From positions 1-18,024 of the forward strand of contig CAZQAA010000126.1 in assembly GCA_964591255.1 (NCBI GenBank): a DNA stretch of 18,024 nucleotides, read 5' to 3'. Positions 1 to 7,155 of this stretch are shown here, one piece after another; within the stretch, counting starts at the first letter, position 1, and each line of letters starts with the position of its first letter. Below the pieces are notes generated by a model. That model was given only the letters and a program-made list of their open reading frames with translations. It did no database searches and was not told where the DNA came from. The position numbers and the translations under genes were made by a program. This stretch comes from CAZQAA01 sp964591255 (GTDB taxonomy: Bacteria; Desulfobacterota; DSM-4660; Desulfatiglandales; Desulfatiglandaceae).

Positions 1-1302
1 CTTGTTGGCCACTCTCTCCCATGAAACGGTTTGGGGCATTTCAAAGACCATTTCTGCCGTTTTACGCTCCACTTGGAGAATGGTTTCTGCAAGCCCCTTT
101 TCAATAAATGGCCTGAATTCAGGATTCGAATTAACGAGGCGCAATAGTTTTTCTGTTAACCTGAACGGAGCGGTAAGGGCTTCACCTGCTCGCAAGAGCG
201 AATTCCGGAAGACATCCTTGACAAGCCCCTCTTCCGCATCCCTGTCATATTTAAGATTGCTGAAACTGGCATCATCCGAATATTTTTTGATCTGTTCCTC
301 GGCCATTGCCTGATAAGTAATGGAAAGATCTCTAAAAAAAGTGTCAGATATTTCAAGACCTTCTTCTATGATAAGGGCATGCATCAAAGTGGTAACTATG
401 TCGATTGCCATCCTGTTCAGCCCACTACTCTGGTCTTCGGGTGAGGCTTTTTGATGTTTATGTTCAAAAGGATCCTCGCTGAACATAACCTGTGCCCTTG
501 ACGAGGCCTTTCTAAAAACCTCGATTAAGGTGAATATTTCTACTCCCCAGTTTGTTGCGAAACGCATTTTTTTTAGCAGGTCCACGTGAAAGGCTACTTC
601 ACCGGAAAGCTGATAGTTGAATCCCAGCAAAAACTCTATCAGATCCAACATCTTTTCCTCCTTGCTTTCTGTGAATTTCCTTTTCAGGGATAGAAGGAGG
701 GGATCCAGGAGGAGTCTTTTGACACGACCGTACATTCGGCCATCAGCTATTCTGGCATAATAGGCCTTTGCAAAGTCATAGTTTAGGGCAACGACGGGGT
801 AAAACAGGCGATCAAGCTGAACACGCTTAAACGTCCGTATATCCGCATCCAACAGGCCAATGGACTGAGCCCCCAATGCAATGGCAATCCCGAAACTGAG
901 GAACATGTTTTTGCCCTTGCCGGGATCGCTTATTTTGAAGCCCGCATTATTCAAGGTTTCGTAAATACTGCTGAAACCTGGACCGTCATTCCACTGGATC
1001 AGGTAGTTTTTTATCTTTGAGGCCATCAGCAAGTCCCGTAAAACAAATGCTTCTGCTTCTGTAGCTTGGTCCAGGCCAAAAATAATATGTGACAGATAGG
1101 TTACATCTTTGAGTTGTCTCAGTATGTTTTGAAATACCGGGAGGTTAAGAGGATCTTGATATTCACTTGCAAGTAACGGAATAATAAGAACAGTCTTCTT
1201 CCATTTGGAGTGGAGCCTGAGTTCTGATCTCAGATGTTTTTTGTCCCGCCCAAGGATGTGGAATGTAGTTATTTTGCTGCTGTTTTGTGAAAAATCAGGA
1301 AT
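1..1302 (-). CDS. gpgS: Glucosyl-3-phosphoglycerate synthase-like glycosyltransferase, family GT81 (3' end outside window)
   Basis: GT81 enzymes transfer glucose from an NDP-glucose to 3-phosphoglycerate, giving glucosyl-3-phosphoglycerate, the precursor of the compatible solute glucosylglycerate. The reading frame is open for 434 codons to the window edge. Visible family features, counted from the proposed start, are an N-terminus of the type MPDFSQN...ITTFH, a Rossmann strand VLIIPLL near 38-44, PGKGKNM at 127-133, the metal-binding DADI at 152-155, GRV at 192-194, SGE at 233-235, WGVE at 252-255 and EHKHQ at 280-284. No ATG, GTG or TTG lies between the upstream in-frame stop and residue 90, so translation most likely starts at ATT (1302-1300), with GGAGGG seven bases or fewer before it. 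Mycobacterial GpgS is about 320-330 residues, so this protein carries a long C-terminal extension. The family call is firm. The exact donor and acceptor are inferred. Confidence 0.82.
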   Translation of the reverse strand, partial: MPDFSQNSSKITTFHILGRDKKHLRSELRLHSKWKKTVLIIPLLASEYQDPLNLPVFQNILRQLKDVTYLSHIIFGLDQATEAEAFVLRDLLMASKIKNYLIQWNDGPGFSSIYETLNNAGFKISDPGKGKNMFLSFGIAIALGAQSIGLLDADIRTFKRVQLDRLFYPVVALNYDFAKAYYARIADGRMYGRVKRLLLDPLLLSLKRKFTESKEEKMLDLIEFLLGFNYQLSGEVAFHVDLLKKMRFATNWGVEIFTLIEVFRKASSRAQVMFSEDPFEHKHQKASPEDQSSGLNRMAIDIVTTLMHALIIEEGLEISDTFFRDLSITYQAMAEEQIKKYSDDASFSNLKYDRDAEEGLVKDVFRNSLLRAGEALTAPFRLTEKLLRLVNSNPEFRPFIEKGLAETILQVERKTAEMVFEMPQTVSWERVANK

Positions 1303-1308
1303 AGATAT

Positions 1309-1314
1309 CCCTCC
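1309..1314 (-). promoter_or_regulatory. Ribosome binding site that fixes the ATT start of the GT81 gene
   Basis: On the minus strand the sequence reads GGGGAGGG, then six bases, then ATT. This is a strong Shine-Dalgarno element at normal distance from ATT at 1302. The residues that follow match the usual N-terminus of the family, which makes ATT the best start. Confidence 0.7.
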
Positions 1315-1350
1315 CCTCTTTATAAGATCAATACTCTGAAAAACAGCATG

Positions 1351-1379
1351 AAAGTAATGGAATCATCAAGGTTTGTCAA
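1351..1379 (-). promoter_or_regulatory. Candidate sigma-70 promoter for the GT81 gene
   Basis: A perfect -35 box TTGACA (1379-1374) is followed by a 17-base spacer and the weaker -10 box TACTTT (1356-1351) on the minus strand. Transcription would start near 1344, giving a leader of about 40 bases. Found by eye only. Confidence 0.45.
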
Positions 1380-1491
1380 CCATACTAAACGCATGCTGAC
1401 TGCGGTCTGCCTGGATTTTTTCTTGCACGGCAGTTTATAACCTGATAACTTTCTTCCCAAAATTGCGATCCAAAAGCAAGGAGATACAGGA

Positions 1492-2034
1492 GTGATTCCG
1501 CCTATCAAAACATGTTTGCAGCTTATGGACAGGTACGGGATGCTTGAAAACATCAAGGACCACTCTATCGTTGTTGCAAAAGTGGCTTGCCTTATTGCCA
1601 GAGGCCTTCATAAGGCTGGAGAGGATATCTCTATTACCAAAACCGTGGCTGCCGCCCTTTTGCACGATATCGGCAAGACCGAAAGCCTGAAATTCGGGGG
1701 AAATCACTCGGAAATAGGGAGGTCCATTTGTCTTGAAAACCATCTTGATGAGATTGCCGGCATCATTGCCGAACATGTTGTATTGAGAGACCCTTCCCTT
1801 GAAGGAGGCTGCTCGGAAACGGAGATAATATTCTACGCGGACAAGCGTGTTAATCACGACCAGGTTGTGACCCTGGAGGAGCGCCTTGCCTATATTCTGA
1901 AGCGGTATGGCAGAAACCAGGCTGCCTTGTGCCATGCCATAAGGCTCAATTTTGAACTTTGCAGTAAGGTGGAAAAAAAACTTTTTATGAAGTTGGATTT
2001 CCAGCCAACTGCATTAGCTGATATTATAAGATAG
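1492..2034 (+). CDS. HD-domain metal-dependent phosphohydrolase, 180 aa
   Basis: This is a small single-domain HD-superfamily protein, a family of metal-dependent phosphohydrolases that act on nucleotides and similar phosphate compounds. The metal ligands expected of the fold are visible: H24, the HDIGK motif at 58-62 and H95. There is no second domain and no membrane segment, so it is probably cytoplasmic. The start is GTG at 1492, chosen because AAGGAG lies eight bases upstream (1478-1483). The gene is divergent from the GT81 glycosyltransferase across about 190 bases. That arrangement allows shared control but does not show a shared function. The substrate cannot be told from sequence. HD proteins of this size include tRNA-processing-type and nucleotidase-type members. 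Confidence 0.8.
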   Translation: MIPPIKTCLQLMDRYGMLENIKDHSIVVAKVACLIARGLHKAGEDISITKTVAAALLHDIGKTESLKFGGNHSEIGRSICLENHLDEIAGIIAEHVVLRDPSLEGGCSETEIIFYADKRVNHDQVVTLEERLAYILKRYGRNQAALCHAIRLNFELCSKVEKKLFMKLDFQPTALADIIR

Positions 2035-2191
2035 ACGCCAAAGGTTGTCCTGCCCCTGAATGGCCCTCTTGATAATAGTATTTTCTGCTGTTTCAATAAA
2101 TTTACAGATCCAGACCCATTGGACAAGTTATCTCTCCAGTAAATCTATAGGGCTTTATGGGCAGTCTTTTACATGCATAGCGTCCGTTAAA

Positions 2192-2227
2192 AGTAAACCA
2201 CATAATAAGGTGTTTGTGATTTTTACT
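2192..2227 (-). terminator. Weak hairpin, possible terminator of the 2227-3552 gene pair
   Basis: AGTAAA pairs with TTTACT (2192-2197 with 2222-2227), and inside this CACA pairs with TGTG (2199-2202 with 2215-2218). It abuts the stop of the minus-strand gene and is followed on that strand by a short T-rich stretch. The stem is AT-rich, so the call is tentative. Confidence 0.35.
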
Positions 2228-2622
2228 CATTGATTTCGCCTATAAATAACCGGTTCTTTCGAGCTTATAGAGCCAGATTCAAATACTGGTTTGCCTGATG
2301 TAGAATCTTTTCCTTCTATAATAAATAATCGATATGAAGCATCACCCGATACCTTTTGAATCCTGACTTCCTTTATATAATCGCCGCGAAAATTCCATCC
2401 CCAGGCATTGTCTTTTGCAAGTTCTTTTCTGATTTCGTTCCCATCTTTTACATAAATGCAATAACCTTTTACTTTTATAGTATTGCCGTTAACCATTATA
2501 ACTACGCTTAGCAGTCTGTTGTTAGATGGAGCTTCTGCACCAGCAATAGCTGTTAAAGATGTCTGCCAACCGAGAAGAAGCCCAACTACTAATTGAAATA
2601 AAATAAGCATTTTTCTTTCCAT
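2227..2622 (-). CDS. Hypothetical exported protein, 131 aa
   Basis: I do not recognise this family. Residues 1-31 look like a Sec signal peptide: Met-Glu-Arg-Lys, a hydrophobic stretch rich in Leu and Val, then an Ala-rich region (AIAGAEA) suited to signal peptidase I. No lipobox cysteine is present at the cleavage region. The mature part, about 100 residues, is polar and alternates hydrophobic with charged residues, consistent with a small beta-rich periplasmic domain. It has a single cysteine (in GYCIYV). The start ATG at 2622 has AGGAGG five to six bases upstream. The gene lies 18 bases after the stop of the 303-residue membrane protein gene, so the two are probably co-transcribed. Confidence 0.7.
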   Translation of the reverse strand: MERKMLILFQLVVGLLLGWQTSLTAIAGAEAPSNNRLLSVVIMVNGNTIKVKGYCIYVKDGNEIRKELAKDNAWGWNFRGDYIKEVRIQKVSGDASYRLFIIEGKDSTSGKPVFESGSISSKEPVIYRRNQ

Positions 2623-2640
2623 TTAATTCCTCCTTTTTCT

Positions 2641-3552
2641 TCATGCTTTCAGTTTGTGTGGATATGCCTTCTGGCCTGACAACTCCTCACCCAGCTTGAG
2701 CATCTGCTCCATTTGACGGCGGGCCGGCCATTCCTCTCCAGTAAACCATATTCCTTTTTGATTAATGAACAACTTGGTTCCCTGGGGCATGAAATCCTTG
2801 TAGGCCAAGATGATTTGCTGTAATTGTTTTCCCAGAACCGGTTTTGAACCCAGTGGCTCCGGCAGGTTCACTTCAAAGGCATCACTAAATTCCGGCAGGA
2901 TGTCCTTCGGGACTACCGGCCGGACCTTTGCAATATTTAAGGCAAGATTCATAAGGAATTTTCTGTGACCGGTAAATTTTCGGTGAATAACGATGGAAGT
3001 GTTGAATTTTTCATCAGCAGAAAAGCACAGCACCCAGCCGATGATACTTTTTGTCCGTTTCCTGGGTTTGTAGGCTCTTATGGTTTCGGTGTCATTGGTT
3101 TCAGCATAAAATGCTTCCCTGCCGGCTGATCGAAAAAGGATTCTGCTCAAAGTGAGTTTGCGTCCAGTTATTTGGATGATTTCCCTGACACCGGTAGCTC
3201 TGGGCAAAGAGCGATATTCGTTTTTTGGAATATTATAGACCAAGAACAATTTCTTATTGTTGGATGAAACCTGGAATAACTCTTTGCGAGGATTCGGCTC
3301 CACCCGTTTGGAAAAGAAACGCCCTAATGTTTGCAGGCAAAGGGGTTCTATTTTCCTGATTAGCTCGGGACGGTTGGCGGCTTTTTCAAAGCCCATTGAC
3401 CGCAGGGCCCTTAAAGACGTTCTTCGTTTTCCAACGCTTTTGATGACAACAATTATTCCCCACAACATTCCACCGCCCCATAGTACAGAGAAAATGACGA
3501 GGAAGTATAGCATTGCTGGGTTCTGCCGGATGTTGTTTAAAAATTCGTCCAT
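2641..3552 (-). CDS. Hypothetical protein with one N-terminal membrane helix, 303 aa
   Basis: I do not recognise this family. One transmembrane helix is visible at about residues 15-37 (AMLYFLVIFSVLWGGGMLWG...), followed by a basic stretch (KSVGKRRTS), suggesting that the remaining 260 residues are cytoplasmic by the positive-inside rule. The soluble part has few cysteines (three: LCLQ, VLCFS and none paired) and no motif I can assign. A short N-terminal segment precedes the helix, so this is an anchor rather than a cleaved signal. The start ATG at 3552 has GGAGG eight bases upstream. It is the first gene of a likely two-gene operon with the exported 131-residue protein. Confidence 0.7.
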   Translation of the reverse strand: MDEFLNNIRQNPAMLYFLVIFSVLWGGGMLWGIIVVIKSVGKRRTSLRALRSMGFEKAANRPELIRKIEPLCLQTLGRFFSKRVEPNPRKELFQVSSNNKKLFLVYNIPKNEYRSLPRATGVREIIQITGRKLTLSRILFRSAGREAFYAETNDTETIRAYKPRKRTKSIIGWVLCFSADEKFNTSIVIHRKFTGHRKFLMNLALNIAKVRPVVPKDILPEFSDAFEVNLPEPLGSKPVLGKQLQQIILAYKDFMPQGTKLFINQKGIWFTGEEWPARRQMEQMLKLGEELSGQKAYPHKLKA

Positions 3553-3594
3553 TGCGATGTTTCCTCCCTGTATCTGTCAATGGTCTCTGAACTT

Positions 3595-3623
3595 ATTGTA
3601 GTGGCGGCTGTACGAAAAGTTAA
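3595..3623 (-). promoter_or_regulatory. Candidate sigma-70 promoter for the 303-aa/131-aa gene pair
   Basis: On the minus strand TTAACT (3623-3618) and TACAAT (3600-3595) are separated by 17 bases, matching the consensus at 4 of 6 and 5 of 6 positions. A second, perfect TTGACA lies just upstream (3646-3641). Transcription would start near 3588, about 36 bases before the ATG. Confidence 0.45.
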
Positions 3624-4088
3624 TTCAGGCCGTAAACACCTGTCAAACATAAGCCACAAGACAGAATATTGCAAAAAGCCTATTTTCTTATAATAAATCA
3701 AAAAGGGGAATCAGGAAAAGTCCCTTCATACTTGTCATAAAAAAGCCCCACCTGAGTTTGTTTTAGTGATTCATTAGCCCTAAAAATTGCTGTCATCCCA
3801 ACAGTTCAACGTTTTCCCCATTCCCGGCTTTACACGGCATGTAAAGCTACATGGTTAATGTTATTATATCGTCTCTTTTCTTGATTCCTTGAATCCCCCT
3901 AAAACCTAGAAGACTGTGTCTTCAGTGTGCCGCTTGCCCTTCTTGAAGTATCTTTATGGCTATGGCAAGCGAAACAAGCCGTGTTAATTCATTATGAAGT
4001 GTGATATAGAAATAACTTAGGAATAGGGCATAGGCCCGTATGGGGGTCTGGATGTTAATAGCAGTAAACAGAAACAGGAATAATAAGC
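3624..4088 (+). other. Gene-free region upstream of nadB with several hairpins
   Basis: No open reading frame with a ribosome binding site is visible on either strand. Three perfect inverted repeats lie within 145 bases: GCTTTACA/TGTAAAGC (3827-3834 with 3840-3847), GAAGAC/GTCTTC (3909-3914 with 3918-3923) and CGCTTGCC/GGCAAGCG (3931-3938 with 3964-3971). The first, with a 5-base spacer, could be an operator or a hairpin. The others would fold in the nadB leader transcript. I cannot match them to a known riboswitch. No confident promoter was found. TATAAT occurs at 3691-3696 without a good -35 box. Confidence 0.5.
3827..3847. repeat. Perfect 8-bp dyad, operator-like, 242 bases before nadB
   Basis: GCTTTACA, five bases, TGTAAAGC. 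The dyad is symmetric with a centre-to-centre spacing of about one helical turn, which suits a dimeric repressor. It could equally be a short RNA hairpin. No regulator can be named from the sequence. Confidence 0.4.
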
Positions 4089-5702
4089 ATGGAGATTCAA
4101 ACCGATTATCTTGTTATTGGGAGTGGAATTGCGGGGCTCTCTTTTGCCCTGGAGGCATGTAAGTCCGGTACAGTGGCTATTGTCACAAAAAAGGAAAAGA
4201 TGGAGGGTTCTACTAACTACGCCCAGGGAGGAATCGCATCCGTTTTAGATCCGGAAGATAAATTTGAATATCATATCAAAGATACCCTTGAATCCGGGGA
4301 TGGCCTTTGCCATGAAGATGTGGTGAGAATGGTGGTTAAGGATGGCCCTTCAAGGATCAGGGAGCTTATGTCCTTAGGGATTCATTTTTCCCGCCAGATG
4401 GAAGACAAAGAGGCCCTTGATCTCGGGCGCGAAGGAGGTCATTCAAGGCGCAGGATTGTCCATACAAAGGATCATACAGGACAGGAGGTTGAAAAAGTTC
4501 TTCTTAAGCGAGTCGAGGAAAATGAGAACATCCGGATATACGAATACCAGATGGTTATTGATCTTATCACCACATCAAAGTTGATCAGGAGAGGGATAAT
4601 AAACAATGAAACCAGCAAGGCGTGCTGGGGTGCATATGTTTTGGATATCAATGAGGGTCGTGTTGTCACATTTCTGGCAAGGACCACAGTGTTGTCAACA
4701 GGCGGGGCCGGTAAAGTGTACCTGTATACGAGCAATCCAGATATTGCTACAGGAGACGGTATTGCCATAGGTTACAGGGCAGGTGTCAAGGTGGCCAATA
4801 TGGAGTTTGTGCAGTTTCATCCTACCTGCCTCTACCATCCCTTGGCCAAAAATTTTCTTATCTCCGAGGCGGTTCGGGGCGAGGGAGGGGTGCTGCTGGA
4901 CAAAAAAGGGAATCGTTTTATGGAAAAGTATCATCCCCTGAGGGATCTGGCATTTAGAGATATCGTGGCACGTTCAATAGATATGGAGCTAAAAAAGAGC
5001 GGAGATGAGTGTGTGTATCTGGATATAAGTCACAAGCCTGCAGCATTTGTCAAGGACAGATTTCCACATATATACGAAGTTTGCCTGAAATTTCAAATTG
5101 ATATAACCAAGGATCCTATACCTGTAGTTCCTGCGGCCCATTACATGTGCGGTGGCCTTTTGACAGACCAGAACGGACTTACGAACTTGAAAAATCTTTA
5201 TGCAATCGGCGAGGTAGCCTGTACAGGACTCCACGGTGCCAATCGCCTGGCAAGCAACTCGCTCCTTGAGGCCCTTGTGTTCGCAAGACGTGCCGCTTGG
5301 AGTGCGGCGCATTATTTAGAAGAGAAAAGGGATGAACCCTTTCCAAAACCACCGGAATGGGATCCGGGCAGCGCCACAGACAGCGAGGAAACTGTTGTTG
5401 TCTCACATAACTGGGACGAAATCAGGAGATTTATGTGGAACTATGTGGGGATCGTCAGGACGAACAAGCGCCTGGCAAGGGCCAGGCGGAGGATAGAGAC
5501 CATTCAGGAGGAAATAAAGGAGTATTACTGGAACTTTATCATTACAATGGATTTGCTGGAATTGAGAAATCTGGCGCTCGTGGCGGAATTGATTATCACT
5601 TGCGCATCTTTACGGAAGGAAAGCCGTGGCCTGCATTACAACTTGGATTATCCTGATCGGGATGACAAGCACTGGCGTCAGGATACGGTAATATGGCTCT
5701 GA
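4089..5702 (+). CDS. nadB: L-aspartate oxidase, 537 aa
   Basis: NadB oxidises L-aspartate to iminoaspartate, which quinolinate synthase (NadA) condenses with dihydroxyacetone phosphate in de novo NAD synthesis. It is a cytoplasmic FAD enzyme that passes electrons to oxygen, fumarate or quinone; an anaerobe would use the latter two. Length matches the E. coli enzyme (about 540 residues). Motifs seen: FAD dinucleotide-binding GSGIAGLS at 11-18, STNYAQGGIA at 41-50, REGGHSRRR at 114-122, HPTCL at 244-248, SEAVRGEGG at 259-267, AAHYMCGG at 349-356 and GEVACTGLHGANRLASNSL at 374-392. The last two are typical of this flavoprotein family, and the HSRRR stretch favours NadB over fumarate reductase or succinate dehydrogenase. 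The ATG has AGGAA eight bases upstream. No nadA or nadC is in the window. Confidence 0.95.
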   Translation: MEIQTDYLVIGSGIAGLSFALEACKSGTVAIVTKKEKMEGSTNYAQGGIASVLDPEDKFEYHIKDTLESGDGLCHEDVVRMVVKDGPSRIRELMSLGIHFSRQMEDKEALDLGREGGHSRRRIVHTKDHTGQEVEKVLLKRVEENENIRIYEYQMVIDLITTSKLIRRGIINNETSKACWGAYVLDINEGRVVTFLARTTVLSTGGAGKVYLYTSNPDIATGDGIAIGYRAGVKVANMEFVQFHPTCLYHPLAKNFLISEAVRGEGGVLLDKKGNRFMEKYHPLRDLAFRDIVARSIDMELKKSGDECVYLDISHKPAAFVKDRFPHIYEVCLKFQIDITKDPIPVVPAAHYMCGGLLTDQNGLTNLKNLYAIGEVACTGLHGANRLASNSLLEALVFARRAAWSAAHYLEEKRDEPFPKPPEWDPGSATDSEETVVVSHNWDEIRRFMWNYVGIVRTNKRLARARRRIETIQEEIKEYYWNFIITMDLLELRNLALVAELIITCASLRKESRGLHYNLDYPDRDDKHWRQDTVIWL

Positions 5703-5708
5703 ACTTCC

Positions 5709-5870
5709 TTATTCAAAGTCCCTTTCCCACAAAATCCCTATAAGCTGCAAGAAGGTTTTGACAGCTGCAAATGTAAGCCCGCACCCAATTATTGTCAGGG
5801 CAAGGTACAGAAGGCCCATAAAGATAAAATACTCAATATTCCATTGCCACTCGAAACTAAACGGTGTCAT
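5709..5870 (-). CDS. Small single-helix membrane protein at the end of the qrc operon, 53 aa
   Basis: A short gene not previously named that I can find. The protein starts MTPFSFEWQWNIEYF, has one hydrophobic helix at about residues 16-45 (FIFMGLLYLALTIIGCG...), and ends in a charged tail WERDFE. Coding support: ATG at 5870 preceded by AAAGGAG nine bases upstream, 13 bases after the qrcD stop, same strand and clearly in the operon. The mixed aromatic N-terminus and amphipathic C-terminus look like a small structural subunit of a membrane complex. By position it may associate with the NrfD-like QrcD; that is inference only. Its stop lies 6 bases from the stop of the convergent nadB. Confidence 0.75.
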   Translation of the reverse strand: MTPFSFEWQWNIEYFIFMGLLYLALTIIGCGLTFAAVKTFLQLIGILWERDFE

Positions 5871-5883
5871 GTCCCTATCTCCT

Positions 5884-7122
5884 TTAAACGGCTTCCTCGT
5901 TCAATGCTCTTTCCTTGGGAAAGACGGGCAGATAGCGGTATGCAGCAGAAAAGATCAGGAAACCGTAACCAATAACTGCCAGTCCGATGCCCCATTCCTG
6001 CCATGTGGGCAGATAGCTCCAGAATTTATCAAAGGGCAGTACGGGGATAGCAAGTGTAACCACAATAAAAACAAAACGGTTTAGTACAATACCGGTACAG
6101 TTCAGGAGACAGGCAGTGATTAGCCATGCCCCATTTTGTCTTGCCTTGGGGATCATGAGGATAATGGCAGGGAGGATACCGCATATAAATATCTCCATCA
6201 CCACCATCCAGACGCCATATGGACCCTCCCTGTAAAAGTCCAAAAATCTGAACCCGGCCTCTGGAGCCACTTTATAAATCCAGCCAAGGGTATCCGCAAT
6301 TTTCAAAATTATATATAGAGAAAGAAGCCATGCAGATATTTTGGCCAGCAACTGTATGGTGGCATCAGGAACCAGTTTTTTACGGGTAATCTTCTCCGTC
6401 AGTTTTGTACATAATATTGTAAAGCACGGTCCCGCTGCTATCGCCGACAGGACAAACAGGAAAAACGTCCATGGCCATATGTAAAATCCCCCTCTGGCGG
6501 CAAATGGTCGTGCGTACATTACGCCGAACATCCCCCCTAGGGAGCCCTGATGGAAAAAAGAGAGAAAAGTGCCTGTTGCAGCGAAGACGGCCATGATTTC
6601 GTGCAAATTATGGCCGAATAGACGAAGCCCCCGGATTTTTTTCAACTGCCTGTTTTCGAAAATAAGCGGTATGAATTCTATGGTGAGGACCATGAGATAG
6701 CAGGTAATGCAGAAGGAGACCTCCACCAGCATAGAGTGAATGTTTGCATGCCAGAATATAAACCATCCCCGCAAGGGCTGGCCTATATCTATACCCAGCA
6801 TGCCCATTGCCCCGGAATAACAGATAAACCCTATAATTACAGCGGTATTGATGATGTTTTTCAGTTCCTTTTTACCGATGATATAGGTCAAAAAACCGGT
6901 AAAAAAGGCCCCGGCTCCAAGGGCGATCACTGCAAGATCGAAAACAATCCATAGGGCAAATGCAAAGATATTACTCATATTGGTCTGGTTTAGTGCCTTC
7001 CAGAGACATAGAAAGGCGGACAGTCCACCCCATGCAAGAAGCCCCAGCCATGGCAGTGTCCAGAGGAAAAACACTTTTGTGGAACATCTTTTTACGCCTT
7101 CCGGAAGCAATGGCGAATCCAT
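5884..7122 (-). CDS. qrcD: NrfD/PsrC-type integral membrane subunit of the menaquinone reductase complex, 412 aa
   Basis: QrcD is the membrane subunit of Qrc, where menaquinone is reduced with electrons delivered by the periplasmic subunits. The sequence has about ten hydrophobic helices, starting near residues 17-41, 56-81, 91-108 and 127-152 and continuing to about 373-397, as expected of the NrfD family. Family-type residues include DIGQPLRGWFIFWHANIHS at 112-130 and SFFHQGSLGGMFG at 188-200, regions that in NrfD proteins line the quinone and proton pathway. Length is close to the roughly 410 residues known for QrcD. ATG at 7122 has AGGAGG seven bases upstream; the gene starts 33 bases after the qrcC stop. 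Alone it could be any NrfD-like subunit. The four-gene order is what supports Qrc. Confidence 0.87.
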   Translation of the reverse strand: MDSPLLPEGVKRCSTKVFFLWTLPWLGLLAWGGLSAFLCLWKALNQTNMSNIFAFALWIVFDLAVIALGAGAFFTGFLTYIIGKKELKNIINTAVIIGFICYSGAMGMLGIDIGQPLRGWFIFWHANIHSMLVEVSFCITCYLMVLTIEFIPLIFENRQLKKIRGLRLFGHNLHEIMAVFAATGTFLSFFHQGSLGGMFGVMYARPFAARGGFYIWPWTFFLFVLSAIAAGPCFTILCTKLTEKITRKKLVPDATIQLLAKISAWLLSLYIILKIADTLGWIYKVAPEAGFRFLDFYREGPYGVWMVVMEIFICGILPAIILMIPKARQNGAWLITACLLNCTGIVLNRFVFIVVTLAIPVLPFDKFWSYLPTWQEWGIGLAVIGYGFLIFSAAYRYLPVFPKERALNEEAV

Positions 7123-7155
7123 CTATTTGTCCTCCTGAGACTTACTGTAACTTGT

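Noticed and set aside
2..313. 103-codon plus-strand frame
   Set aside because: It is antisense to the GT81 glycosyltransferase, whose minus-strand frame has clear family motifs.
1435..1935. 166-codon minus-strand frame
   Set aside because: It lies opposite the HD-domain gene, which has the HDIGK motif and a good ribosome binding site. The minus frame shows no recognisable motif.
3257..3601. 114-codon plus-strand frame
   Set aside because: It overlaps the 303-residue membrane protein gene, has a low-complexity composition and has no ribosome binding site.
3841..4088. Known riboswitch upstream of nadB
   Set aside because: The hairpins do not match any riboswitch consensus I know. The NAD-binding classes known to me are found in other phyla.
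5743..5769. Direct repeat AGCTGCAA, two copies
   Set aside because: It falls inside the 53-codon gene and is explained by its coding sequence. It is too short to be significant.
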